Shown piece by piece: positions 13,901-28,900 of a DNA stretch of 64,000 nt (the stretch's first letter is position 1; each line of letters begins with the position of its first letter). Position numbers and translations under genes: made by a program. Under the pieces are notes generated by a model. The model made no database searches. It was given only the letters and a program-made list of their open reading frames with translations, and was not told the origin of the DNA. Origin of the DNA: Pomacea canaliculata (taxonomy: Eukaryota; Mollusca; Gastropoda; Architaenioglossa; Ampullariidae); assembly GCF_003073045.1 (NCBI RefSeq), contig NC_037590.1, positions 21,106,449 to 21,170,448 of the forward strand, written 5' to 3'.

Positions 13901-16900
13901 GGACTAGAATACACTGCACTTCTGTGTTTTAGGACTAGAATATATATGTTATAGTACTGAAATACACTACACTATGTTGCAGGACTAGAACACACTATGT
14001 TGCTGTGCTAAATGACTAGAATTGACTAGAGTAGACACGTTTGTGTTACACACTCACAGACATCACACACGGTTCTGGCCGCATTAGATGTAAAGTTCCC
14101 AGTGCACTGGGTGCAAAGTCCGTAGCCATCAAAATTCTTGATGAAGTCAGGGAGGCAGCTCGTGCAAATCTCCGTTTTCGATTTCTGCTCTTGTCCAGCA
14201 TTACAGTACACTGGAAAACGTAGATGTAAAATAATCTGACACCGAACAGTTTAAATGTCTATTGTATCATTATAAAAAGCAGATAAAATGTGATCCTTAT
14301 AGTCAATATCTTTTATGTAAATAATAACGATTGGACACTACTTACGCTTTTATTTTCACAACAGTTCTTACGATGTCACCAGAATTTTAATCTTTGAAAC
14401 AATTCTCTTTCGCAAAAGTCTTTCAGCTTGTAAAGCAGAAGATTTCTTATTTGAGGGTCATGTTGATATGCCTGATGCAGTATACCATCGACTTCTTTCA
14501 TAATAAACAGTTTAGAAAACCAGTTCACATCGAAATAAGGGAGAGAGAGGAGGGGAGCAGACATACAGTAAACTTTAACCGTCACATCTTCCTGCACACA
14601 AAGCTATAGAAGATGATCTCGCGATGGACTATTGCCTACACATCTACACATACGAATATGCACATGCATTGTCCGTATAAAAAATATAATTGTGGGGAAA
14701 ACAGCAACAAGAAACTGAAGCTAATTGACAAGAATCTTTGGGCGGCTCACATTCAAGTGCACACTGACTGTAAATTAAAAATTCTGTGAAGTTTACCTGT
14801 ACAGTCTCTGACATCCGTGGTACCTTCTGTAGAAGTGATTGTTCCAGCAGGACATGCTGTACAGTTATACTGTCTTCTTGCATCTTGGTACATGCCTATA
14901 GGACAAGGCTTGCAGCTGTCATTCGCAGCAATATACTCACCAGGTGCACAGTCCTCTAAAGAAAAAAAAACAGAAGAACAGATTAAAATAAACTGAAAGA
15001 AAATAAATACAAAAGCATTACAAAATATATTCATTACGAACATTATTTTGTCGCTGTTTGTCCTGCATCACCTTAGTTTCAATTTGTTCACACTTGCTGT
15101 ATGACGGCTTTGTGATATTTGTGTTCAGCCAGCAGAACTCACTCAGGGTGCAGTTATCTGCACTGGTGGCTCCTTCCCCAACAGTGACGTAGGTGGTAGG
15201 ACAAGGGGCACAGGGGTCAAACTGCTGGGAGGCGTTGCCGGAGTTCCACGTGCCTTGCGGACAGGCGACACACTGGCTGATTGTGAGGTTGTACTGTTGT
15301 CCAGACCCACACATTGCTGACAGACAGACATCTTGAGTACAGGCACCATGATCAATGTGAACAGCATTCAGATGAGATTTTGCTTAAATACCACGCTACC
15401 ATTATCGCTACTGTTATCAGTTGATATACTATGGCATCATTCTCTAAATCATTCTGATAAGAGCTTTATAAAAATATGCTTTTCTATCTGGGAACAAAAG
15501 AAGTGAAAACAGAGATGTCTTTTGAGAACACAGCAAACAGTCTTACGACTTTCATTATATCTTTACTTGCTCGCACTCACGCACGCACGTATAGTTTCTG
15601 TTAAAATGATGATAACTTACGTAAGCAGGCCGCCTGTGATGTTTGACCGTCCTGTCTGGTCCCAGTACCAGGTGGACAAGCGGTACACTTGGTGTAGGAG
15701 AAGGGAAATGATTCATTCTGGTAAAAATTTGCTGGACAGGGCACACACGAGCCGCTCATGATCACCTGGCCGGCCGTGCACACCTCTGACAAATCAAGTA
15801 AAAAATAAAACCTCAATAATTACATGTCAAAAATCATTAAGGCGGTGGCTTAGTGAGTCGTGTGTTACTGCAAGTCAGATGAGAACAAAATTTTACAAAA
15901 TAAACACAGAAAAAGACATTTATGACAATCTGTAATGACGCAGAACAGTATGTTACAGTTTAAAACTTTCAAAGCAACTAAAATTTGTTCAAATGAATCG
16001 TAACCATTAAAAAGCATTATTTCCTCTATAAAATTACTTTTTCTAATTGCAAATATTTCAGAAGACCTTTCAAAGCAGTGTGACGGACAAGAGGTATATG
16101 GTCTGTTTCCGAAAGATTTACCTATATCTGTTTCAGTGAGCAGGAGATGTCTGCAACGATAAAACTGAAAAGGATGCAAGTGCTAGCGAATCTTCAAAGT
16201 CAACACACCATACTCCAGAGAACACAAAGTCAACACACAACATAATCAGGAGAACACACAACATACATTCAAGAAAATCAAAACTACTTTATATAAAGAA
16301 CATCCTATTAACTTACTGATGTTGCAGAGACTGGCAGACCAGGCCGCAGTGCCATCTGTGGTCATTCCGCTGCTGCAGGTCTGACAGGCCCGGAACTTGT
16401 CGTCACCGTCGTTGGTCTTGTATTTTCCTCTGGCGCACGGGGAACACGTCGCCACCCCGGGAGTTTGGACCTCGTACCCGGGCTGGCAATAGACTGTGGA
16501 CAGCATAAACAGAGAAAATACAGCAATAGCTATAGATGTCACTCAATACAAATTAACTTGTCGTGGATGTATTTTTCTAGAAATTACACTCAAACCACCC
16601 TTCCTAGTTTAAAAGAAAATGATATTCTAAAATTAGAGAGATCAAAATACTGTAGAATGTATCATTACTGATGAACTGATAAAAAACATCATCTTCTTAG
16701 GCTGCACAAGCTCTTTGATTTTTTTTAATACACTTATGAGAGACATCAAGAAATTAAGAAATATAAATACAAGTAACTTCTTTTTGTTAGACCTTTGGGA
16801 CCATTGACAAATATTAACAAAAACCCACTGCAGGGAAGGTATATAATACATTATAGATGAAGAAAATGTTTTAGCGTAGAGCATTGTTTTGATTTCTTAC

Positions 16901-19900
16901 AATGAGACAGCTACTTAATTTCATTTTCCTAGAAGCTATACACAAATCCCTTACATCTGCAGTCGCTGGTGTTAGTGCTGGCGGTGTTGGCGGTGGTGTA
17001 GTTGGCGTTGCACTGGAGACACATGTCCTGCCACTTGAGAGGCTGGTAATAGCCATAGTTACATGCTTCACACTGGTTAGTGCTGGAGTTACGCTTGTAA
17101 CCTGGAGAGCAGGCAGCTGGAAAATTGGATAAGTAAATTGCAACTGAACAAATCCACGTGTATATACAAACTGTAGAGAGTGAAGAAAGAGGACAAGTGT
17201 TGAATGCAAAGGTTGTACTTTATAGACTGGGGCGCTTGTTCATTATTCCTCACTTCAGTGAAATGGCTGTCGTCTGTTCTTTGCTCACATTTACTGATGC
17301 TACAGCTGTCGCCTGTTCATCATTTACTGATGTTACAAACTGTCGTCTGCTCACGATTTATGACACTGATATTACAGCTGCCGTCTGTTCGTCATCTATG
17401 ACTTACTGATGTTACAGTTGTCATCTGTTCGTTATCTATGACTTACTGATGTTACAGTTGTCGCTCGATGTGGAACCGATGCCTGCAGTAGTGAAGGCGG
17501 CATTGCACGCTGTACACCCTTGGAACCGATCAGCGAGGGAGTTTGATCGGAAATATCCTTGCTGGCATGGCTGACATGTCTGACTACCCGGGTCCTCATA
17601 ACCGGGTGGACACACGACTGTACACAGTGAAAAAAAGAATTTCTGAGTGTTTTAGCTTGCTGCTCACTCGCTTTTACCAGGGCAAGAGTGTATGCGTGTG
17701 TGCGTGTGTGCGTGTGTGGGGAATGGTGTTTTACGCCGAGCCAGCAACTAAGGCTACTTCTTGGTTACTTAAGTACCACAAAGATCCACAGAACACCCTG
17801 TCTTCACTGTGTTGGCGACAAGCACTTGTTCTGGAAGGGTTGGTTGTTTGGGTGGGTGGGGTGGCGGTAAGCAAACTTAATGACAGTGAACGACGTTCAC
17901 ATTCTTGTCCCCTCATTATCGTTTTGAAGGGGACGGTTGCCCCACCCCCTGGCTCCCAGGTTCCTACGCCACTGATGAGTAATGTTTAACAATACTAATA
18001 ATGTGTATGACTTTGACATGTAATGTCTGACAGCGTTGTGTCATGTATAAGAACAGAACTGCCATGTTTAGCAACAATGTGTAATGTAAGCTGTACATGT
18101 AAGTGTTAGCCCCTACATTTGCAGTCGCTAGGGTTGGTGCTCCCGGTGTTGCTGGTGGTGTAGTTGGTGTTACAGGGGATACACGTGTCCTGCCACTGTT
18201 CAGGCTGGAAATAGCCGTAATCACACAGCTCACACTGGTTAGTGGTGAAGTTACGCCTGTGACCAGGAGAACAGGGGGCTGCAAAATATAAACAACGAGT
18301 TTATCTTACTTACCTAGCACTTCCGTCAATCACTGTTGTCATACGCATAATGGTATATTTAGTTTATTGTTACTGATGAATATTGTCACACTGACAGCCG
18401 CCTATGTGAGCCGGGCCCACAGACCACTAAACACTTTGTGTAGCTCTGCCCACTAAACAAACAAACAAACAAACAAACAAACAAACATGGACAGAGCTGT
18501 GGTCTTAGGGAGCCACGATGACAGAACAACTCTGGTCACCAAAGCAGACACTGAGAAGCCCACTTCACAGTCACTGACAAACTAGGAGTCGGACAGACTT
18601 GTTATCAGGAATGCGAAAGAAAGAAAGAAATGTTGCATAAGAGAAGGAGAAATGTGCATTCATCATAGAATGTTGATGGTCTTATTTGATGCTAGTTCTT
18701 GGCTTACTGATGTTACAGTCGCTAGATGATGTAGAGCCGGTGGTGATGGTGGTGAAGCTGGTGTTACATGCGGTGCACCTGAGGAATCGGTCTTGTAACG
18801 AGTTGGCGCGGTACGATCCTCTGGGGCAAGGCTGACAGATGTTGTTACCAAGGTCCTCGGACCCCGCTGGACACACAACTGTAACACAAGGACAACACAA
18901 TTCAACATGAAGCTAACTCCAATGGCCCAACCATTATTTTATTTTATCGTTCTACATGTTTATTTACGTTTCTGTTACACAAGACGGATCTGATGTTGTC
19001 AAGAAATGTTCTTAAAGGAAACATTATACAAGAGTCAGCCCTTACATATACAGTCGCTGGAGCTGGTGCTGCCGGTGTTGTTGGTGGTGTAGTTGGTGTT
19101 ACATGGGATACACTCGTCTTGCCACTGTTCAGGCTGGTAATAGCCGTAAGGACACAGCACACACTGGTTAGTGGTGGAGTCACGCATGTAACCAGGGGAA
19201 CAGGCAGCTGGAAAAATAGGATAAGTAATTTACAACTTACCAATTCCAGGAGTATTATAACTGTACAGAGTGCAGAAAAATAATGGTTGTATGAATATGT
19301 TATAGTTTACAGATTAGTATGTCTGATCATTATTTGTCACTTACTGATGTTACAGCTGTCGAATGTTCATTATTCATTGCTTACCGATGTTACAGTTGTC
19401 ACTCGATGTGGAACCGACGCCTGAAGTGGTGAAGGTGGCATTGCACGCAGTACACTCTCCAAAACCATCAGCAAGTGAGTTTGATCGGAAATATCCTTGC
19501 TGGCAAGGCTGACATGTCTGATTTCCTGGGTCTTCATAACCGGGTGGACACACTTCTACAAAAAGTGAACATATGTATAAAAAAAATCTTTTGATCTGAA
19601 AACTTTAGTTTGCTAGTCAGGTTGATTCTTGGGCGGGGAAAATGGAGAAGGGGGAGAGAAATACTGATTTACGTCAAGCCAGCAACTAAGACGACTTCAT
19701 GACCAAGCAAGTGCCACAGAGGAAGATTCCAGAGCGCACGACCCTCCCTGTATTGGTGGTCGTCAGTACCTCTCTAAACTCACTACCATCTGATGAAGGC
19801 AAATATGTATAGATGTGGACAGAGATTTTTTCCTACCTAGGCCCATCAACTTGCAGCCTTCGTCACTCTCATTCTCTTACCACCTTTAAGTCTAAGTTTG

Positions 19901-22900
19901 AGAGGCATTTTTTTAAGAATAGTGACTTCACTCTGACCCTGTCCTGACCCTAAGTGTGACTAACGGGTGTCTGCTTTCACATCATCCATAAGAGAGTGAG
20001 TGTGCGCTACATAAAGTCTGGGTCTTCATCAGTAGTAGTGGCGACATGCCTGTGAGTAGGAGAATAGACCGTTGGAATTTTTTTTTATGTGTTTTTCTTA
20101 TTAACCTTACATTCACTATGTCCTTCATTTCTGTTACAATTACATAATGGGATGTCTGCTATTTATTCCTGACGTAGAATGCAAAAGGATAAATGTAGGT
20201 TATTTTAGTTTATTTGAGATAGAGGATGTTATTAGTCTTATGCTAGCTATTGGCTTACTGATGTTACAGTCGTCAGATGATGTAGAGCCGGTGGTGAGGG
20301 TGGTGAAGCTGGTGTTACATGCGGTGCACCTGAGGAATCGGTCTTCTAACGAGTTGGATCGGTAAAATCCTCTCGGACAATGTTGACAGGTGTTGTTACC
20401 AATGTCCTCGGACCCCGCTGAACACTCAACTGTAATAACAGGATAACACAATAAAGCATGAATTAAAACTCCATTTGCCATCCTTCGAAATTTTAAGTAA
20501 TGTACGTGCGTGAGCTATTATAAAAAAATAAATCAGAGGAGACTGACAACTGATCTGTTTTGGAGACAGGACTTTTGATAGCGTTGTGAACAGAAAATAC
20601 AAATAGGTATAACCGGAAAGTTTCTAAGCTTATCTGACGTGGACATGCTTGAATGCAAAAAGCCTATGAGGTAATTATTTATTTTAGCTTCATATGCTAA
20701 GTTTCATAAAATACATAAAGCAACCATGCGTGTCTGTTTATTGCGGGTAATATTTCTCATGTTGACTGAGATAATAATTTTTAAAGAAGGAAATTTCATG
20801 ATATCTTCTTGAGGAGAGAAAAATCTTCACTGACATTTGAACCACATAGATCAAACCTTGGCCGTCTTTTGACTTTCATAAAAAATGTTCTCATGTATGC
20901 TGTAATATTTACCAGATATATATATAGAGAGAGAGAGATTAATATATAACATTTCTGAAAGCGAGAAAGGAAGAGATATGGCCACAGCAATCCGTTATCT
21001 CATATCATATCTCATACACAGTGGTATTTATTGAATATAATAAATATATAAATATATACATCTGCAGTGGTATTCAATAGATATTCTAGTCCCATGCCCA
21101 CGATTGCATTTATCAGACACAGAGTCACACTCACCGCGGCATTCACCAAAGAAGACCGTTCCTTCCCTTTCAGTAAAGGTGTCTGGTGGACAAGGGAAGC
21201 AAGCCACTTTCCCTTTGTCTGGCTGGTAAAAGTTCATGGGACAAGGTTGGCATGTGCCAGAAGTTAAAATATAATAATGACCTTCAGAACACTCTTCTGA
21301 AATTAAGAAAACACACATAGTCGGTATAAATAAATTTTGCTAAAAACATTATTTCGAATAGGCGTTATTGGTTTATCTGATTTATACAAAAATAAACCGA
21401 CAGCTCTATTTTTGACAGATTTAAATTACACTTTGACTTTTGTTCCTCCATAAAAACTGACCAACGCAGGATGTGGAGCCAACTCGAAGAGTTGTCTGAT
21501 TCTGAGGACATTGTGTGCAATTATTCAACCCATTCGAGTCGGTGTAGAAGCCTATAGCACATTGTTCACAGCTCTTTGTTGCCAAGTTCAGAAAACTGCC
21601 ACTCACACACTGAACTGAAAATTAAAAATAATAAATAAAATCAATGTGTGATCACCGTAACAATAAAGCATTAATCCAGAAATTAGAGATAAATGTCAAA
21701 CTCTCGAACAAGCGCTGAAACAGTTATAACTGGCGACTAAACAAATAAATTTTAAACACTTAAGTGAAACAGTCTATCTGAGGAAAAAGAGGTGTTGTCG
21801 CATATGATTGCAGCTGTATATGATGTCAGAGATAATTATGTACACTTAGCTAAGTAAAATCGTATACTCTTTCCTAGAAGTGTGTGTGTCCAAGACAAGG
21901 CTGTGCAACTAATTTCAGGGGCATTTAGAGAACTGCCTACATGACTGTTCAGGAATAAGAGTTTAGTTCATATCAAAACCTGAAACATACCTAAAGACAA
22001 AAAATCAAAACAATAAAAGCCGAAACAGAGCCAAAAAGATAAATAACGAGTACTTTCTCAGTCGTTGTCCAATAGCAGATGCTTACCACACATATCTTCA
22101 AACTCCCCGAAACCATATATATCATTACATTGCGAGTTTAGGGTAACATTCACTTGATCTTTTATCAAACTTGCATTCCCTACGTCCTGTGGAAAGAAGA
22201 AACAATTTTTAAAATGACATTTGCTTCGTTAGCAAAATCTTTATAACATGAACCGATGCTACTTTGCCTGCGAGTAATTTTTGCTTACAAACATTTATCT
22301 TTTATCATCCCGCTCGGAAATAGCTCATATTTTATCAACTAGGGTAAAAAAATACAGATCTGACAAACTAAAATATAAAACTACCTTTTGAAAACTTTAA
22401 TGAGATTTTTTAATATATATTTTAAGGAAAATGTTTTAAAAATAAGAGTCTTACACTGATATCAAAAGCGTTGTCTTCTATTGCAGCTGTTCTGATGAGA
22501 GTGACAGCAAAGGAGGCTCTATCTTTACTGGATGCCGGTGAAACAGAAAAAGAAGAGTCAGGTGTTACAATACTAGTACTTGATTTTGACAATAATTATA
22601 GTTTATGTCAAATGGGAGCAACTCTTTTTGGTAAATAGTTCTTCTAGCACAGGGGTGGGCACACTACGGCCCTCGGACGTCTTTGGACCGGCCAGTCTGC
22701 CAAAATGTGAAGTGCACTTGTTTGCATTTTTTTCAGCATAGTCTTTGATCGAAATTTAATTCCTCGAGTACAACAGCGTTAGAAATTGGCACTCCGTAAC
22801 ATTCTAACACAGATAAAGCAAAAGATAACAAATAACAACTATATTCATCCTCTTATCTTCCTCGTACGTTAAACTTTCTGGTCGACGCAACGACCATTCG

Positions 22901-25900
22901 ACTAATTAGAAACGCTATTCTAACAAACTGATATTACAAAAGTGTTATCAACAATAGTTGTAGCGAAATATTTTAACTTATTCATATCATAATACTATTT
23001 TCCCATATTTATGTAATAAAGTATTTTAATACCTCGATATAATAAAATATTGTAGCAAGCTGAGCTCACACAAATGCTATTAAACACCAATGGAATCAAA
23101 CACACCAGTAAGAAAAATATTCTAACGAACCGATATCGCAAAAACGTAACATACTGATGACTCATAAAACGGTTCAAAATAGTGTTAGAAAAGGAAAGGA
23201 TACATTTTTCCATCATTTTCCACAATCAGGAAGGAAAACAATATTGACAAGAGCTTACGATAGAAAGAGCTCTATTTTCCCCACTATGTAGTAGTCTTCG
23301 AAGCAATTTTCTGTATAAATATTCCATATGCCACAGAAGCCGTCGTCACGACACAGTAGCCGACGAGAAGGCCAGCTCATTGATTTGTTTGCGAGAATCA
23401 TCATCAGAGAACTCTCCATGCCGGCACAGGGGACGTCCAGTTGATATAGCAGGGTAACGGTCAACAAAGCAAAAGAAGTGTCAACCTTGGCTGCATAAAT
23501 AGAAAAATGCAGGTAGAGCAGTGGTTAAAAGTAACAGAAAAAGACAAATGTGCCATGTACCAATGGGAGCTACTTCATAAAAATAGTTACACCCAATTAT
23601 GTCCTATTTTTATGTCACAGTTGTTTTTATACATTTCGTTAAATTTATATAATTCGTATAATGACTCCGATGATCGTGAACGCGTTTGGTTTCAGCAAGC
23701 TTTGGTTCTTTATGAAACAAAGGTTGTGATGCTCACGACTACAAGGTTGTGCTGGAGGTAGAGTGTACTGATCATCAAAGTTGTAGGAGCCCAGCTTGCC
23801 GCACACGACGATCTTGGGCGTGAAGGACGTGATGCTGTTGACATCCAGGCACGTCACTTCCCATGAATATGGTTCACCACAAGGGATCATAACGGAATCG
23901 CCATATTTAGCCTCGACATCCAAGCAAACATGATCTTCACCTGCACAGGGTTTGTTCGAGGTTAAAAGCGAATATGATAGTAAGATGACCTACGCTGACG
24001 CCGTTAATATAAGAATTCTAATCTTGACACATTCTAGTTCGCACTCATGTCAGTGACAACAATTTGAATGAACGCTTTCTGAAGAATTAATAAAAACATA
24101 AATAAAAGAGGAAAGGCAAATTGCATCTTAATATAAAAATTTTCGTAAAACGTGTTTTAAAATGTTAACCAGTAAGGATTTTTCAGCACTACAGCCGTAA
24201 CGACTGAAGGCACGTCTGCTGCTAATTTCTATCATCGACACCATCAATCCTTTTAACGCCCATCATACAGAGAGTAGTACAGCACGTCACGTAGCTAGTT
24301 GGCGATAGAAATCTGCATCACGTCAACTCACGTTGCACGTAGACGTTAAAGCGACACATGGCGACGTTGCCCGCCGTGTCTCTGGATGCGTACACCACGC
24401 GGTAGGCGCCGAAGGTCAACAGCGTTCCTGCAGGTCATCAAGAAAGTTGCAGACTGTATCGTATTTAGACACAAAAAGATATTTTCCATGTGTCCTCATC
24501 ATCCCGTATACACTCACACGCTAGTGTACTACGTGAACCCAACCTTCCTATATACACTCAAAAGCTACCGTAGCCCATGGCCTCCATCTCTCCACATCTA
24601 TTCACAAGGTGTTGACCCAAGATAGCCACTCCCCAATATCCATATGAAATATCATTACAAATGGAATAGCGTAAAAGTATCACTTTCTGTTTACAGTAGA
24701 TCGCCGTACTTCTAAGCAAAGTTTGATATCTGAAGAAATGAGCGACAATTACTCTGTTATTATTACCAGAAGTTTCTAATGTCATAAAGCAGTTCTCGTA
24801 ATATCATTTCAAAATCTGTCCAAACTGCAATAACACATAGGCAAATCCCCAACAACTTGTCGGCTACAGATGTGTAGAAGATAGTTGCTTTCTGCATGAG
24901 GAGTGATCATGTAATCAGTGAAATTTTCTACTGAATTCTATCGGTCATTTATCTGGTGTTTCAACCATAGTTTCGAAATTGTATTACATTTTGCAATTAA
25001 AATAGCTCAGTTGCCTCTATTCTGATTTTAAATTTAGAAGAGTTCTCTTAATAATTTTTACTTCCAGAATTGACTTCTGGTATTATAAAGATCAAAACCT
25101 TTCATACTCACCATTCATATTCGTAATCGCTGGTTCACCATCAGGGAAGACCATGAGAGGGCTCACGTAGTCAAATAACTCTATTTGACGGTAGGTGGGA
25201 ATTCTGAGCTCTGACGTGGAGCAATTTACAAATGGCGACGTTTTGTCTGAAGACAAGGACGAGACACTAATTACAGGATTTTATGTGCCACACATAAATA
25301 AACGTCGGACTGCAGCAGAAGTAGAAACCTAGTTCTCTTCGTGAGAGCAAATAGAAAACGGTATCATCAAAATCAGCTTAACTTCGTTAGCTGCATTATT
25401 TACAAGAAGTGTTTTAAAACCCAGCACTAAATTGATAGATGAAAGCTAATTCCGTAATTTTTAGTGACAAAAATTACTGGAATCAGATTGATAGCTCCAA
25501 GAAGCAAACGTTAACTATGAGGATTTCAAGCTTTTTTACAAGTTTTATTCTGTTTTAAAAAGAATTCGTTTTCTTAACTTAAAGTGTGGGCTTCACAGTC
25601 TTCTGGGCTCCGGTGCATAGGCGGTCTTAACTTTTCGTCTTGCTTAACTCGCTTTTCGTCTTGGCTAAGTTCGCGGTCTCAAGCCTGTTGCATGAGCGAT
25701 CTCAGCCCCTTGCTTAGCTGAGAAACGGGTCAGGTCAGCGATGCGGTCAAGGTCAGCGATATAAATAAATTCGTCCAGGGAGCGGCCTTGCCAACCGTAT
25801 ATTCCACCAATGAAAACTGCGCTACAGCGATGGTGCCGAGCCGCGAAATTCGTCTGCATACCATGGCTGAAACGAAGTAGGGATGTGCGACAGCGAAATA

Positions 25901-28900
25901 TTAGTCTTAATCGAGGAGGTTACCAGGGAGAAGAAGAGGCTTTACCAGAAAAAGAAAAAGATGAAATAAGAAAGAAATGAGCGGATTTAAGATCTTCTAT
26001 AATTTCATTTCGATATCGTCAGAAACATCCACCAACGGACAGGGGGGGCCACCAGAAACACCCGTGATGAATGGAGAATGTGATAAATATTTTGGTAGAT
26101 GATTTCAGAGAACTGATGGAAGGCACAAACATCGAAGGTTAGTAATTTTGTTTACCTGTGTACATTTTTTTTTACGTCTGTGTCATCCGCAGAAAAAGAT
26201 CTAGATACCGAGAGAATGCAAATGCAAAGCCTATAGTCAGCACACAACAGCCAGTTTGAAAATAAGTATTTCCATCCGAAATACATTTATTTAAAATAAC
26301 TAGATACATTTCTGATTTAGTTTTTGTTACAGGTGGTGAATCATTTACGCTGGTTCCTCCAGAAGTCTTTCATGATAGGGGAGAGTAATAAAATAATATT
26401 GACATATATAGGAGGTGCAATATAGAACACTCCAGTTCAATCTTCTAATTCAACAATGGAAATGCTTTTGTTAGAAGTATATGCAGATTTATTATTTTCA
26501 TGCATAACAAACAACAATGAATTGAACATTTCAGATGATGATGTTTTCAAATGGGAAATTTTAAAAATGTACTTTATATCACAGATATTCCTGATGGTAT
26601 TTTTGAACAAAACATGAAATATTAAGGAAAAGCCACCAAGGTTTTTGTACTTTAGAGAGGGCAGCTACATATAATTTTCCACAGCTGGCTTAAAATTATA
26701 AATTGTTTAATTCAAGTGCCAAACACAGACTATGACATAATTTGGGAGATGTACACAGCAGGTTTGTCTTTACATCCACAGTCAGTTTGGACATTTAACA
26801 AGTTTTAACTACAAGTCTAATACATGTTACAGTACCAGTGTTCTACAGTTTAGATTCCAGTAGACACTGATCAGCTTCTGAATGACATGGATTTGCAGTG
26901 TCTACATTCTTAAACAGTTGCAAATAAGATGTTATGAAGTTCTGAAATGGCTATACCTGGGTCCAATGAAAAGTGCTAAATATTAACTCTAAAGAGAGAA
27001 ACATGTCCTTCACAATCCTACTAGCAGCATGTAGTAAATATCAACATTACTGCTTTTTACTAGTTACTTGCATCACAAAGAATAACAAGCAACACAATAA
27101 TCTATTTATATAGAAACCTTACACAGAAGAGTAATTCAAGCAATACCTTTACATAACCTAATGCGATGGTAAGTACTCAGTGCTCCCAAGTAGAAGTGTC
27201 ATGAATTAATTGTTCTAAGAAACATTTCTTTCGTGCAGCATCAAGACCACACAGAGAGCCACACAGCAATATTCAAAGCCATCAAAGCGGCTTAGGCCTA
27301 GACAGCTGCACATTTCTGAAAAAATCTTTTTGACTGTCAGATAAAACACACAAGGTGATGTACCAAGCAGCCAGAATTCCATCCGTCAACTGGGTCACCC
27401 GAAGAAAGCAAAATACCTGATGATACAAAAGAATGCACAACAAAGATAAGAGAACGAAAAACTTTGTAGCTCCTGGACAGTGAACTTGAATCTTGTTTAA
27501 AAAGAATTGCAATTCATGGAATCAGCGGGTAGCCACTGTCTCCCATATTCATCCCATGACAATGCCGTCAGCCACTACAACTTGCATTGTGCTTGTAGCA
27601 TAAAATTGTAATGCCACCATCACCTGCAAAAGACATAGGAAATATTATTGACCTCAATGATTTATATATTTTAGTATTCACATCTAAACAAAACTGTCCA
27701 TTTTTAGTTAAAAAGGACGATGTGAACATTAACCTATTATGATTATCTATCTCTTGAGCCACATGTTTACAACTTGAGACTTACTGCCTGTCAAATTGAT
27801 AAACATGTATTAAATCAAACTATATAAGAGATTCTGGGTGCTCTGCTACTTTATTCTGTGTTGTTTTACTTAAATACAATGCCATCAATTTTTTAATAAT
27901 GTTTACATACTCTAAAACAACACTTGGAGCACAGTGGATGGGCCAGAATTGTGTGTCTGCTCATATGACCCAAGTATAGCAAACTGAATTTTTTTGGATT
28001 ATTGCTGTCACCAGAGTGAAAGTAGAAAATTTTCATTACTTTTATTGCAAAATTCAAGTTTTTTCCTTTCCAAATATATATAAGTTTTGTGGTCTCGTGT
28101 TTACCTGAGAGCAGCAATAATAACAACAAACATCACCCACTGTCAACACCGTTTTAAGTTATACGCCATTGTTTTATTGTGTAACTATATTTTGATGTCA
28201 TGCTAACATTATTAAATATTTTTAACGTAATGCTGTCAATTACACTTATTAATTATATATTTATATAGTGGCGGTGACTATAGTCTTACCTGCAACAAAG
28301 GCGGAGTAGAGCCTTTTCGTTGAAAATGATGGTCGAAATCATTTTCCACTGTTATGTTCGCTCGACGAAATCGAAAACGATGAAACAAATCGACGTCATA
28401 CATTTCAAATGGATTTGATGGATCGCTGAAGTAGTGAAAAATCTGTATCTGTCAATGGTATACGCAGGGCAACTCAGTAAACAACATGATCAAGCGCCAC
28501 TGTTACTACGAAAGCCGCCGTGCGGTCATGCGTAAGCAGCGTGTCGCGGCTAAGCAAGGAGTTAAGCCAGGGGGGGACCAGTCTTAAATTTTAAGACTAA
28601 GACCGCTTGCTTAGCGAGTTGAGACCGCCCATGCACCGCGCTTAGCAGGCGTCTTAGGTTAAGACAGCGTGCTTGGCTTAACTGCGGTCTTAACTCGAGT
28701 TAAGACCGCCTATGCACCGGAGCCCTGATGTCTAGAAATAAAGCTCCCGGATCAGATGACCTTTCTGTCAAGCTGTATAAAGATTGAGGTTAGGCCGTAA
28801 TTTATCGGCTGATTCACTATTCCAATCCAAGTGAAACAAAGCCTTAGTTTCTCAGTAGCTGAAATATCCTACCATAGTCCAATTACCAAAAAAAGGATAG

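Noticed and set aside
16871-17209. Thr/Pro-rich frames opposite or shifted from GCC exons (also at 18.0, 18.7 and 19.0 kb)
   Set aside because: They are shadow frames of exons 24, 25, 27 and 23; the Cys-rich frame is the one supported by splice phase.
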